Below, in pieces: positions 1-8,049 of a stretch of DNA of 64,000 bases. The notes below the pieces were generated by a model. It searched no databases, was not told the origin of the DNA, and saw only the letters and a list, made by a program, of their open reading frames with translations. This DNA comes from Sphingomonas caeni (GTDB taxonomy: Bacteria > Pseudomonadota > Alphaproteobacteria > Sphingomonadales > Sphingomonadaceae): positions 62,001 to 126,000 of the forward strand of contig NZ_JAPDOK010000009.1 in assembly GCF_026013415.1 (NCBI RefSeq), read 5' to 3'. The position numbers were made by a program, and so were the translations under genes. Numbering within the stretch: position 1 is the stretch's first letter; each line of letters begins with the position of its first letter.

Positions 1-209
1 GCCGCGTCGAAATCGATCTCGCCCAGCCCGGGCATGGCGAGCAGGTCCACCAAAGTCTCGGTCTGGCCGCTCAATTGGCGATAGGCCTCGATGCTCATCA
101 GCACATGGGTGGGGCGCCCGCGGTCGGTCACGAACACCGGCTCGAGCCGCGCGACTCGCTTCGCCTGGCTCACGTCCTGGTTGAAATCGCGGCTGCTAAA
201 GACCTTCAT
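1..209 (-). CDS. Phd/YefM-family antitoxin (3' part cut by window edge)
   Basis: The first 69 residues are visible, beginning MKVFSSRDFNQDVSQAK, which matches the DNA-binding N-terminal fold of Phd/YefM antitoxins. A typical 'PVFVTDRGRPTHVLMSIEAY' segment follows. These antitoxins bind and neutralise a toxin encoded just downstream and repress their own operon. Here the toxin gene would lie left of the window, so it cannot be identified (Doc, RelE and VapC types are all possible). Upstream is a strong palindrome that fits an autoregulatory operator. The family is clear; toxin type and completeness are unknown. Confidence 0.85.
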   Translation of the reverse strand, partial: MKVFSSRDFNQDVSQAKRVARLEPVFVTDRGRPTHVLMSIEAYRQLSGQTETLVDLLAMPGLGEIDFDA

Positions 210-216
210 CTTTGAT

Positions 217-259
217 CCTACATCACTACAAAGATTGCGTTGTCATGTACCTACATGAC
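217..259. promoter_or_regulatory. Palindromic operator upstream of the Phd-family gene
   Basis: An 8-bp perfect inverted repeat GTCATGTA-CC-TACATGAC lies at 242-259. A related direct copy, CCTACATCAC, at 217-226 resembles the right half CCTACATGAC (250-259). The core contains TGTAC, similar to the TGTACA-centred operators described for YefM/Phd repressors. The site starts 8 nt upstream of the antitoxin start codon, so antitoxin-mediated autorepression is the natural reading. The symmetry is seen directly; the bound protein is inferred. Confidence 0.6.
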
Positions 260-427
260 TACCTTGTGGCCCCTCGGCAACAGATTTTACGGTTAAGCCG
301 GGAAAATGCACCGCCGCGACGCCCGCAAGACAGTTTCAGGATTGCGAAGAAAACCGGTTTTCGACCCTCATCACATGCGCACCCGGCCAGAATCCGGGGC
401 GCAGGGGTAATTTGGAGGGGGTTTTGA

Positions 428-1795
428 ATGCTTTCTGATCTGGCGAACGAGGCGCTTCGGGCGCTCGGCGATATTCTCTCGCCGCATGGGCCCGCGGTGC
501 AGGCCGTGAAGTCTTATGCACCCGGCGACTTCAGCATCCATTTCTTCCTCCAGCTCGCGATCATCATCCTCGCCTGCCGCGTCGTCGGCTGGCTGGGGCA
601 GAAATTGCTCGGCCAGCCCCAGGTGGTGGGCGAGATGATCGCCGGCGTGATCCTCGGGCCGTCACTGCTCGGCCTGTTCTTCCCCGATCTCCAGATGGCG
701 ATCTTCCCCAAGGAAACGCGCAACGTGCTCTACACCGGCGCGCAGCTCGGCGTGGGGCTCTACATGTTCATGGTCGGGCTCACGCTCCGGCTCGATCACT
801 TCCAGTCCAAGGCGAAGAGCGCCGCGGGCGTCTCGGCCGCCGGGATCGCCGCGCCCTTCGCGCTCGCCTTCCTCATCACGCCTTTCCTGCTGACCGTGCC
901 GGGCCTGTTCACGCCGGGGATCAGCCAGGGCAATGCGACGCTCTTCATGGGCGCCTGCATCGCGCTCACCGCCTTCCCGATGCTCGCCCGCATCATCAAC
1001 GAGCGCGGCCTCGCCGATTCGTCGCTGGGCACGCTCTCGCTGACCGCCGGCGCGTTCGACGACGCCGCCTCCTGGTGCGTGCTCGCGATCGTGCTCGCGA
1101 CCTTCGGCGCCGGCGCGGGCGTGGCGATCATCGCGATCGGCGGTGCGGTCCTCTATGCCGGCTTCATGCTGATCTGGGGCCGCAAGCTGCTCGCCCCGCT
1201 CGGCCGCATCGTCGAGGAAAAGGGCGAGATGAGCACCCAGATGCTCGCCGTCACCATGCTGCTCTTCTGCGCCTCGGCCTTCTTCATGGACGCGATCGGC
1301 ATCCACGCCATCTTCGGCGGCTTCCTGATGGGCGTGTGCATGCCGCGCGGGCTGTTCGTCGAGGAGCTGAAGCGCAAGGTCGAGCCGCTCGCGGTCGTGC
1401 TGTTGCTGCCGATGTTCTTCACCTATTCGGGGCTGAACACGCGGATGGACATGGTCAATTCGCCCACGCTCCTGTTGATCGCGCTCGGCATCCTGCTCGT
1501 CTCGATCCTCGCCAAGTTCGGCGCCTGCTGGGCGGCCGCGCGCATCGCCGGAGAGGACAACCGCACCGCGCTCGGCATCGGCGCGCTGATGAACTCGCGC
1601 GGACTGATGGAGCTGATCATCATCAATATCGGCCTGCAGAAGGGCATTATCGGCCCGACGCTCTTCTCGATGCTGGTGCTGATGGCGATCGTCACCACGG
1701 TGATGGCCACCCCGCTGTTCGAGCTCGTCTATGGCCGCAAGGCCCGCGAGACCGGCGAACTCGGCTCGGTCGACGAAGCGATGGCCGCCGGCTGA
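428..1795 (+). CDS. Cation:proton antiporter (CPA2/Kef type)
   Basis: A 455-residue polytopic membrane protein of the Na+/H+ exchanger superfamily (PF00999). Hydrophobic segments fill residues ~35-440. Signature stretches are GQPQVVGEMIAGVILGPSLLG in the second helix region (~residues 60-80) and 'LTAGAFDDAASW' (~residue 205), whose acidic pair corresponds to the ion-binding position of CPA2 proteins. No TrkA-N/C regulatory domain follows the membrane part, so this is a transporter-only form. It probably exchanges Na+ or K+ for H+ across the inner membrane. The start is well placed behind GGAGGGGG. The gene stands alone, ending before a hairpin terminator. Cation specificity cannot be read from sequence. 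Confidence 0.88.
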   Translation: MLSDLANEALRALGDILSPHGPAVQAVKSYAPGDFSIHFFLQLAIIILACRVVGWLGQKLLGQPQVVGEMIAGVILGPSLLGLFFPDLQMAIFPKETRNVLYTGAQLGVGLYMFMVGLTLRLDHFQSKAKSAAGVSAAGIAAPFALAFLITPFLLTVPGLFTPGISQGNATLFMGACIALTAFPMLARIINERGLADSSLGTLSLTAGAFDDAASWCVLAIVLATFGAGAGVAIIAIGGAVLYAGFMLIWGRKLLAPLGRIVEEKGEMSTQMLAVTMLLFCASAFFMDAIGIHAIFGGFLMGVCMPRGLFVEELKRKVEPLAVVLLLPMFFTYSGLNTRMDMVNSPTLLLIALGILLVSILAKFGACWAAARIAGEDNRTALGIGALMNSRGLMELIIINIGLQKGIIGPTLFSMLVLMAIVTTVMATPLFELVYGRKARETGELGSVDEAMAAG

Positions 1796-1807
1796 GGACA
1801 ACGAACT

Positions 1808-1870
1808 CCACAGTGTGAGGGCACTGTGGCGACCCGCCCCCGGCCTCCCCCGGGGGCGGGCTCACTTTTT
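1808..1870 (+). terminator. Double hairpin, likely intrinsic terminator after the antiporter gene
   Basis: Two stems follow the antiporter stop codon. CCACAGTG/CACTGTGG (1808-1815 with 1822-1829) is followed by an 11-bp GC stem at 1833-1843/1850-1860 (loop CCTCCC) and then CTCACTTTTT. The second stem plus T-run is a classical Rho-independent terminator. Confidence 0.75.
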
Positions 1871-1987
1871 GAGGGCCTTGCAATGTTGGGTTTCGGCTGC
1901 TTGGCTTGCGCGGTCCAAGTCACGGTCGGGCCGCTTTTTGATCCTGTCGAACCCGCAATCCCATGCCCGCACGCGGTGCGGACCAGT

Positions 1988-2003
1988 GTTACCCTAGTGT
2001 AAC
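1988..2003. promoter_or_regulatory. GTTAC-N6-GTAAC dyad
   Basis: Perfect 5-bp arms, GTTAC and GTAAC, flank 6 nt, 9 nt beyond the stop codon of the halogenase gene. The same architecture recurs at 10352-10367 after holB. It could be a protein-binding dyad or a weak transcript-end hairpin. No adjacent regulator suggests a ligand. Confidence 0.35.
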
Positions 2004-2012
2004 CTTTCGTGC

Positions 2013-3548
2013 TCAGGCGGCCGCGTTGATCGCCTGGATCAGCGCACGGTGCGCGGGCAGGTCGTGCGTCGCGCGCTCGCTGAAGCTCTTGATCTTGGCG
2101 AAGATCTTCTCCGCCTCCTTCACATTGGGGAATTCGTCGCGGACCGGCGAGAGGTCGGTTTTGAATTCCATCCCGTACAGGATATACTGATAGTTGAAGA
2201 AGGCGAAGCTCTCGAGATCGAGGATGAAGTCGAACCGGCCCGGCGGGCGGTACTTCCATTGCTCGAGCAGCTCCTGGAGCCGTTCGGGGATCGAGGCGGG
2301 ATCGGCATTGTCGCGCCAGAAGGGCTCGTCGCGCTTGCTCAGGCAGTAATGGAGCTTGAGGAAGTTGGCGATATTGTCGAACCGCGCGGTCATCAGCTCG
2401 TTGAAGCGCCGTGCGGGCGCATCGACCGGGCCGTTATGCGGGAAGAGTTCGGCGATCATGCCCACCGCGGCTTCGATCAGCACCACGCCGGTCGATTCGA
2501 GCGGCTCGAGGAACCCGCCCGACAGCCCCACCGCGACGCAATTCTTCACCCATTGCTTCTCGCGATAGCCGGCCTCGAACGGGATCGAGCGGACCTCGAC
2601 CCCGGCATCCTTGCCGCCGGTATAGTCCGAGAGGATCTGCGCCGCGCGATCGTCGCTGATATGGTCGCTCGAATAGACGCAGCCAATGCCGTGCGCGCCG
2701 TTGAGCCCGATATCCCAGGTCCAGCCCGCCTCGTGCGCCGCGGCGATGGTGTAGCTCTCCAGCGGGCAATCGGGATGGTCGTACGGCAGCTTGCAGGCGA
2801 TCGCCCGGTCGGTGAACAGCTGGTTGCGGATCGACTTGAACGGCACCCCCATCGCCTTGCCGATCAGTTCGGCGCGGAAGCCCGAGCAATCGACATAGAG
2901 ATCGGCGGTCAGGTCGCCATGCTCCTGGGTGACGACATGGTCGATCGCGCCCTTCTCGTCGAGCACGACCCCGGTCATCAGCCCGCGCAGGTGCCGCACC
3001 CCCAGCTCGCGCGCGCGCCCGGCAAGGACCCGGGCAAGGCTCGCGGCGTCGAAATGATAGGCATAGTTGAGCGGGCCATCGAAGGCGCCCTCGTGCGGCC
3101 GCTTGGGCGCGCGCTGGGCCTCCGCCACCCGGTTCTGGATCGTCATCGCCTGGGCGAAGGGCGGGCGGGTCTTCTCGTCCTGGAGCAGCCAATAGGAAAC
3201 CAGGCTGGTACCCTCGGTATAGAAGGGCGCCTCGAACGGATGGATGAAGTGGCTGCTGGTGCCGGGGGCGGGGGTGTGCACCCAATTGTCGAAGCGAATG
3301 CCCTGCTTGAAGGTCGCCGAGGTCTCGCGGATGAACCGCGCCTCGTCGATCCCGACGAACTGCAGCGTCTCGCGGATCGTGGGGAAGGTGCCTTCACCGA
3401 CGCCGATGATCCCGATCTCGGGGGATTCGAGCACGGTGATCTCGAGCTTGCCGTCGTCCGACAGCCCCAGATACTTCGCCAGATAGGCCGCGGTCAGCCA
3501 GCCGGCCGTGCCGCCGCCGACGATCAGGATGCTACGTTTGCCCGCCAT
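2013..3548 (-). CDS. Flavin-dependent tryptophan-halogenase family protein
   Basis: About 511 residues, similar in length to PrnA-type FADH2-dependent halogenases. The FAD motif GGGTAGW starts at residue 11, and the catalytic lysine aligns with K81 (ATFKQGIRF), matching PrnA K79. An 'EPLESTG' segment occurs later. The family hallmark WxWxIP reads WTWDIG at 276-281, so proline is replaced by glycine. The start at MAGKRSIL places the Rossmann fold at the N-terminus as usual; MPFRM, 4 codons earlier, is an alternative. In Sphingomonadales and Caulobacterales such genes often sit beside TonB-dependent receptors, but none is present here. Family membership is firm; the substrate is unknown. Confidence 0.88.
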   Translation of the reverse strand: MAGKRSILIVGGGTAGWLTAAYLAKYLGLSDDGKLEITVLESPEIGIIGVGEGTFPTIRETLQFVGIDEARFIRETSATFKQGIRFDNWVHTPAPGTSSHFIHPFEAPFYTEGTSLVSYWLLQDEKTRPPFAQAMTIQNRVAEAQRAPKRPHEGAFDGPLNYAYHFDAASLARVLAGRARELGVRHLRGLMTGVVLDEKGAIDHVVTQEHGDLTADLYVDCSGFRAELIGKAMGVPFKSIRNQLFTDRAIACKLPYDHPDCPLESYTIAAAHEAGWTWDIGLNGAHGIGCVYSSDHISDDRAAQILSDYTGGKDAGVEVRSIPFEAGYREKQWVKNCVAVGLSGGFLEPLESTGVVLIEAAVGMIAELFPHNGPVDAPARRFNELMTARFDNIANFLKLHYCLSKRDEPFWRDNADPASIPERLQELLEQWKYRPPGRFDFILDLESFAFFNYQYILYGMEFKTDLSPVRDEFPNVKEAEKIFAKIKSFSERATHDLPAHRALIQAINAAA

Positions 3549-3758
3549 GCGGAATGGCATAGCGGAGAGGGGTCGGGGGGAGAAGGGGGCGGGGAAATTG
3601 GGCGGGTGATCGAATCCCGATAAGGTTAGGATTCCCCCCGCTCGCATGGTACCTTGCATCCAGCTCCGGATGCGCCCCAACGCCGGAGCACTTCTGAAAA
3701 CTTGCTACCGGGTATGGCTCGCGTTCCGCGGGCCTCTGGCTTTCCGAAGGCTTCGGCC

Positions 3759-4799
3759 ATGGAATTTTTTACGCCCATCTCCCACGACGTTTCCAGCAGC
3801 CTCGGTATGGCGCTGGTCTTCTCCTCGGCAACGCCGCTTCTGCTCCTCGACGCCAATCTCGTCATCCGGGCCGCCAGCGGCTCATTTTGCAGCGCTTTCG
3901 ATCTCGATCCCGACAAGGTCGTTGGCGCGGAACTGCCGAGCCTGGGATTGGGCGAATGGGCATTGCCCCAGCTTCGTTCGCTCCTTTGTGCCACGGTCGC
4001 CGGCGATGCGGCGATCAAGGCATATGAATTGGATCTGGTCCGCCTGGGCCAGCCAACACGGATGCTGGTCGTCAATGCCCATCGGCTCGACTATCTCGGA
4101 TCGGAGGATATCCGGATCGCGCTTGCCGTATCGGATGTGACCGACGCGCGCCTTACCGAGAAGCTGAAGGACGATGTCGTCCGCGAAAAGCAGGTCCTGC
4201 TGCAGGAACTTCAGCACCGGGTGGCGAACAGCCTCCAGATCATTGCCAGCGTCCTGATGCAAAGCGCGCGGAAGGTGCAATCCGACGAGGCCCGCAATCA
4301 TCTGCAGGATGCCCATCACCGCGTGATGTCGATTGCGACGCTCCAGCGTCAGCTCGCGGCGAGCAAGGCGGGTGAGGTGGTACTGCGGACCTATTTCACC
4401 GACCTGTGCGACAGCATCGGCGCGTCCATGATCTACGATCATCAGCTGCTGAAGCTCAGCGCCATCGTCGATGAAAGCGTCACAAGCTCGGAAGTGTCGG
4501 TCAGCCTTGGTCTGATCGTGACCGAGTTGGTCATCAATTCGCTGAAACACGCGTTTCCGGAACGGACCGAGCCGGGGGAGATCACCGTCGAATATTGGTC
4601 CCAGCCAACCGGTTGGCGGCTCAGCGTCGAAGACAATGGCGTCGGCATGCCGGGGGATCACGCGACCCGGAAGCCGGGGCTGGGCACGGGTATCGTAGAT
4701 GCCCTTGCCAAGCAGCTCGACGCCGCGGTGACCGTCACCGACACAAGCCCCGGGACGAGGGTGGCTATCGTACACTACGAGGTGCCGGCGGCACTTTGA
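3759..4799 (+). CDS. Sensor histidine kinase, HWE/HisKA_2 type, with N-terminal PAS-like domain
   Basis: A cytoplasmic kinase of ~346 residues without membrane helices. Residues ~15-125 form a PAS-like sensor. The phosphoacceptor block 'ELQHRVANSLQIIASVL' is the HisKA_2/HWE-type H-box, and the C-terminus is a HATPase (ELVINSLKHAF as N-box, DNGVGMP and GLGTGIV as G boxes). Such kinases commonly feed the alphaproteobacterial general stress response or light/redox signalling. The frame is open upstream to ~3654; ATG 3759 is preferred because GAAGG lies 8 nt before it. A lone receiver protein follows at 4846, a likely partner. Confidence 0.87.
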   Translation: MEFFTPISHDVSSSLGMALVFSSATPLLLLDANLVIRAASGSFCSAFDLDPDKVVGAELPSLGLGEWALPQLRSLLCATVAGDAAIKAYELDLVRLGQPTRMLVVNAHRLDYLGSEDIRIALAVSDVTDARLTEKLKDDVVREKQVLLQELQHRVANSLQIIASVLMQSARKVQSDEARNHLQDAHHRVMSIATLQRQLAASKAGEVVLRTYFTDLCDSIGASMIYDHQLLKLSAIVDESVTSSEVSVSLGLIVTELVINSLKHAFPERTEPGEITVEYWSQPTGWRLSVEDNGVGMPGDHATRKPGLGTGIVDALAKQLDAAVTVTDTSPGTRVAIVHYEVPAAL

Positions 4800-4845
4800 C
4801 CGCAGCAGCTCGTTCAGCCCGAAAATATCCAGAAAGTTGCACCCT

Positions 4846-5232
4846 ATGTCCGATCCGGCACCCCCCGTGCTGCTCTATGTCGAAGACGAATTTCTGATCC
4901 AGGAAACCGTGATCGCCAGCCTCGAAGAGGCGGGTTTCGAGCTGCTGGTCGCCGAGAGTGGCGAGCAGGCCGTCCAATTGCTGACTACGCACGCCGCCCA
5001 CTTGCGTGGCCTCATCACCGACGTGAATCTGGGCGACGGGCTGGACGGTTGGGTGGTGGCCAGAGAAGCGCGTCGATTGGTCGCCGGTCTGCCCGTGGTC
5101 TATGTCAGCGGAGCCAGCGAGCATGAATGGACTTCGGAGGGCGTGCCGGGGAGTACCATCATCGCCAAACCCTTCGCCTGCACCCAGCTGGTGGTGGCCA
5201 TTTCCGCGCTATTGGTCATCTCGGATCATTGA
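4846..5232 (+). CDS. Single-domain response regulator (receiver only)
   Basis: 128 residues forming just a CheY-like receiver. The acidic pocket is 'LYVEDE' near the N-terminus, the phosphoacceptor aspartate is in 'LITDVNLGDG', a 'VYVSGA' switch segment follows, and the conserved lysine is in 'IIAKPF'. There is no output domain. It starts 46 nt behind the HWE-type kinase gene, so it is probably that kinase's phosphotransfer target or sink. A TTG codon 3 codons earlier is an alternative start. The family is certain; the pathway is inferred. Confidence 0.88.
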   Translation: MSDPAPPVLLYVEDEFLIQETVIASLEEAGFELLVAESGEQAVQLLTTHAAHLRGLITDVNLGDGLDGWVVAREARRLVAGLPVVYVSGASEHEWTSEGVPGSTIIAKPFACTQLVVAISALLVISDH

Positions 5233-5239
5233 TGCGCCA

Positions 5240-5329
<90 letters not shown>

Positions 5330-5373
5330 GGTGCGCGTGCGCTAGCCCGCGGACGGCGCGCTGCGCAAGGGGC

Positions 5374-5805
5374 TCAGCCTTTCGCCTCGGGCGCGCTGGC
5401 GCCGTAGATCACCCGCCATTCGCAATCGTAGCGCCGATAGAGGTGCACGAAGCGCGATTGCTGGACGATCGCGCCGCCCTGCCGCCCCGTCAGCCGTCCG
5501 CGGATCCCGGCAAGGCCGTCGCCCGCGGCGAAGGGCTCGAGCTGGTCGAGCTCGAACGCCACGCTGCCGTCGTTGCGCGCGAACAAGGCGAGCAGCCCCG
5601 CCTTGTCGATCCGCATGCCCGGCCGCATGCTCCCGTCGAAATCGGGCGAATAGAGCTTGTCGAGAAAGGCCGCGTCATGGGCAGCGATCGCGGCGCTGCG
5701 GGCACGCTCGACCGCGGTCAGATCGGGAGCGGCCCCGCATGAGACATTGACCGCATCGCCCCCGGGGACTGCAACCATCGCCACCGCCGCCAGCGTCCAG
5801 CTCAT
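5374..5805 (-). CDS. NTF2/SnoaL-like (DUF4440-type) small protein
   Basis: 143 residues starting MSWTLAAVAMVAVPGG, a short hydrophobic N-terminus that may be an export signal. The rest reads like an NTF2-fold protein: 'ERARSAAIAAHDAAFLDKLY' and 'DFDGSMRPGMRIDKAGLL', then alternating strands ending 'CEWRVIYGAS'. Proteins of this fold are often small enzymes or ligand binders, and no catalytic set is obvious. The start is chosen because GGGAGG lies 8 nt upstream, although the frame stays open further. It is transcribed away from the MltB gene. Function unknown. Confidence 0.65.
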   Translation of the reverse strand: MSWTLAAVAMVAVPGGDAVNVSCGAAPDLTAVERARSAAIAAHDAAFLDKLYSPDFDGSMRPGMRIDKAGLLALFARNDGSVAFELDQLEPFAAGDGLAGIRGRLTGRQGGAIVQQSRFVHLYRRYDCEWRVIYGASAPEAKG

Positions 5806-5900
5806 ATCATCCTCCCTCATCCGCGCCGCGACGCATCTTATTGTTGGTAAATGGCGGCTTTGGGGCTTGTCCGTATGGGCTTCTATGGCAGAGTGAGGCC

Positions 5901-6950
5901 ATGCGGGTTCCGGGTATCGTTTCGCGTCGCGTGAGCGCCATCGTGCTGGCACTGGCCGTGGCCGCGCTCGGCGGCGCCTCGGCGGGGGCGCAGGAGAGCG
6001 AGCAGGGGTTCCAGGCCTATCTTCCCACGCTCGCGCGCCAGGCGGCCGATGCCGGGGTGAGCCGGCGGACGATCGATCTCGTCATCCCCACGCTCACCTT
6101 CAATCCGCGCGTCGTCGAGCTCGACCGGCAGCAGCCCGAGAGCCGCCCCAATGCGCCGATCCCGGCGTTCGAACCCTATCGCCGCCAGCATGTCGACACC
6201 GATCGCATCCAGCGCGGCCGCGCCGCCTATCAGCGCCAGCGCTGGCGGCTACAGAAGATCGAGGCGGACACCGGCGTCCCCGAATCGGTCATGGTCGCGA
6301 TCTGGGGGCACGAGACCAATTACGGCACGATCATGGGCAGCTTCGATCTGCCGCGCAGCCTCGCCAGCCTCGCCTATGAGGGGCGGCGGCGCGATCTGTT
6401 CGCGGGCGAGTTCATCGCGACGCTCAAGATGATCGACCGCGGCGTGCCGCGCGAGAAGCTGGTGGGGAGCTGGGCAGGGGCGTTCGGCGGCCCGCAATTC
6501 CTCCCTTCCGTCTATCTGCGCCTCGCACGCGATGGCGATGGCGACGGGCTGGCCGATATCTGGTCGAGTGAGGCGGACACGCTGACCTCGATCGCCGCCT
6601 ATTTCGTCGATGCCGGGTGGCGCAAGGGCCAGCCCTGGGGGCTCGCGGTCAGCGTTCCCGACACCCTCAACCGCGATGCGATCAGGAGCCGGACGACCGC
6701 GCCGCGCTGCCCGCGCGTCCATGAGCGCCACAGCCAGTGGAAGTCGATCGCCGAATGGCGCGCGCTGGGTCTGGTCGCCACCAGCCGAGCCTGGCCCGAC
6801 CCGAGTGTGCAGGCCACGCTCCTCGAGCCCGACGGTCCGGGAAAGCCCGCCTATCTGCTCACCAGCAATTATCGCGTGATCCTCGATTATAATTGCTCAA
6901 ATTTTTACGCTTTGTCGGTAGGTCTCCTAGCCGATGAAGTGGAACGCTAG
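5901..6950 (+). CDS. Lytic murein transglycosylase, MltB/SLT_2 family, exported
   Basis: 349 residues with a signal peptide (cleavage likely after AGA at ~30), and no lipobox, so a soluble periplasmic form. The catalytic glutamate is E138 in 'VAIWGHETNYG', the SLT_2 consensus, supported by 'GAFGGPQFLPS' and the DGDGDGLADIW segment. It cleaves peptidoglycan glycan strands to give 1,6-anhydro-muropeptides. ATG 5901 follows GAGTGAGG and gives a compact signal peptide; upstream in-frame codons look non-coding. Its last 17 nt overlap the RlpA-like gene, implying co-translation of two glycan-acting envelope proteins. Confidence 0.9.
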   Translation: MRVPGIVSRRVSAIVLALAVAALGGASAGAQESEQGFQAYLPTLARQAADAGVSRRTIDLVIPTLTFNPRVVELDRQQPESRPNAPIPAFEPYRRQHVDTDRIQRGRAAYQRQRWRLQKIEADTGVPESVMVAIWGHETNYGTIMGSFDLPRSLASLAYEGRRRDLFAGEFIATLKMIDRGVPREKLVGSWAGAFGGPQFLPSVYLRLARDGDGDGLADIWSSEADTLTSIAAYFVDAGWRKGQPWGLAVSVPDTLNRDAIRSRTTAPRCPRVHERHSQWKSIAEWRALGLVATSRAWPDPSVQATLLEPDGPGKPAYLLTSNYRVILDYNCSNFYALSVGLLADEVER

Positions 6951-8016
6951 CGCCTTTACACCCCTTTTCCTCCTCCTTGCAGGCTGCATGGGCGGACATG
7001 GTGGCTATTCGAACGCCGGGCTGGAGCCTGCCGGCGGGCAGGGTTCGATCGCCGCGCAGAGCTGGGGCGGCGATGGCCGCGACGGCCAGGCACGGCCGCA
7101 GCAGGGCACCTATCAGCAGGCGCCGCAGAACGGCTACACGCCGCAGGCGCAGCCCGATCCGTATCAGGCGACCGCGGGCGCTCCTCCGGGCGCCGGCTAT
7201 GAGCGCCCCGATACGGGCTATGACCGTCCGGCGCCGCAGCAACAGGCCTATCAGCCCCAACCGCGGCAAACCTATCGTGCCCAGCCCCAGCCCCAGCAGC
7301 AGGAGGGCTATCCCGATCCCACCGCCGGCGCGGCCGGTCCCGCCAGTACCTCGGGTTCGGGCGCGTCGCAGCGCCATGACGAGGTCGGCTATGCCGGCGT
7401 TCGCGGCGTTTCCGGCAACGACAATGGCTCGGTCGTCGCGGTCCACCGCAATCTGCCCGCGGGAAGCTTCGTCGAGGTGACCTCGCTCGAAACGGGCAAG
7501 ACGATCATCGTCTTGGTCACCGGCACGATGGAGGGCGCCGATCACCTCGCCGATCTCTCGCCCGCCGCGGCGCGGCTGCTCGGCAGCAGCAGCGCGCAAA
7601 TCCCGGTGCGCATCCGCTCGGTCAACCCGACCGGCCCCGATCAGGCCGCGCTCTTGGCGGGCCAGCCCGCGGGCGACCGCCCCGATACGCCGCCGGTGCT
7701 GCTCAATGCGCTGCGCAAGCAACTCCCGGCCGCCACCGTGGCGGCGGCATCGCCCACCCATGGCCGTCCCGCCGCAGCGCCGGCACGCCCCGCCGCGGGT
7801 CCGCGCGGCGCGGGCTTCTATGTCCAGGTCGGCGCCTTTTCGAACCAGGCCAATGCCAACGGCCTTGCCCAGAGCCTTGGCGGGTTCGTCCGCCCCGGCG
7901 GCGGGCTCTACCGCGTGCAGATGGGCCCCTATCGCTCGGCGGGCGAGGCGCAGGCAGCGCGTGCAGAGGCGGCCCGGCGCGGCTATGGAGATGCGCGAGT
8001 CATCACCCAGAACTGA
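6934..8016 (+). CDS. RlpA-like lipoprotein with degenerate DPBB and C-terminal SPOR domain
   Basis: 360 residues. The lipobox LLAGC places the lipidated cysteine at 18. A low-complexity Pro/Gln/Tyr/Gly stretch (~25-145) leads to a double-psi beta-barrel (~148-215, 'NLPAGSFVEVTSLETG' to 'ADLSPAAARLL'), then a SPOR domain (~288-360, 'FYVQVGAFSNQANA' to 'YRVQMGPYRS'). SPOR binds denuded glycan at the division septum. RlpA enzymes carry an NDRGPF-like segment with the catalytic aspartate; here the aligned stretch is 'LVTGTMEGADHLADLS', so cleaving activity is doubtful. It overlaps the MltB gene and precedes a D,D-carboxypeptidase. Confidence 0.85.
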   Translation: MKWNASAFTPLFLLLAGCMGGHGGYSNAGLEPAGGQGSIAAQSWGGDGRDGQARPQQGTYQQAPQNGYTPQAQPDPYQATAGAPPGAGYERPDTGYDRPAPQQQAYQPQPRQTYRAQPQPQQQEGYPDPTAGAAGPASTSGSGASQRHDEVGYAGVRGVSGNDNGSVVAVHRNLPAGSFVEVTSLETGKTIIVLVTGTMEGADHLADLSPAAARLLGSSSAQIPVRIRSVNPTGPDQAALLAGQPAGDRPDTPPVLLNALRKQLPAATVAAASPTHGRPAAAPARPAAGPRGAGFYVQVGAFSNQANANGLAQSLGGFVRPGGGLYRVQMGPYRSAGEAQAARAEAARRGYGDARVITQN

Positions 8017-8049
8017 TTCGACCCGCGTAATCTCACCGTTCGAGGCCCC

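Noticed and set aside
2013..3548. Secondary-metabolite cluster around the halogenase
   Set aside because: Neighbours are an antiporter and a kinase/receiver pair; there are no biosynthetic genes within several kb.
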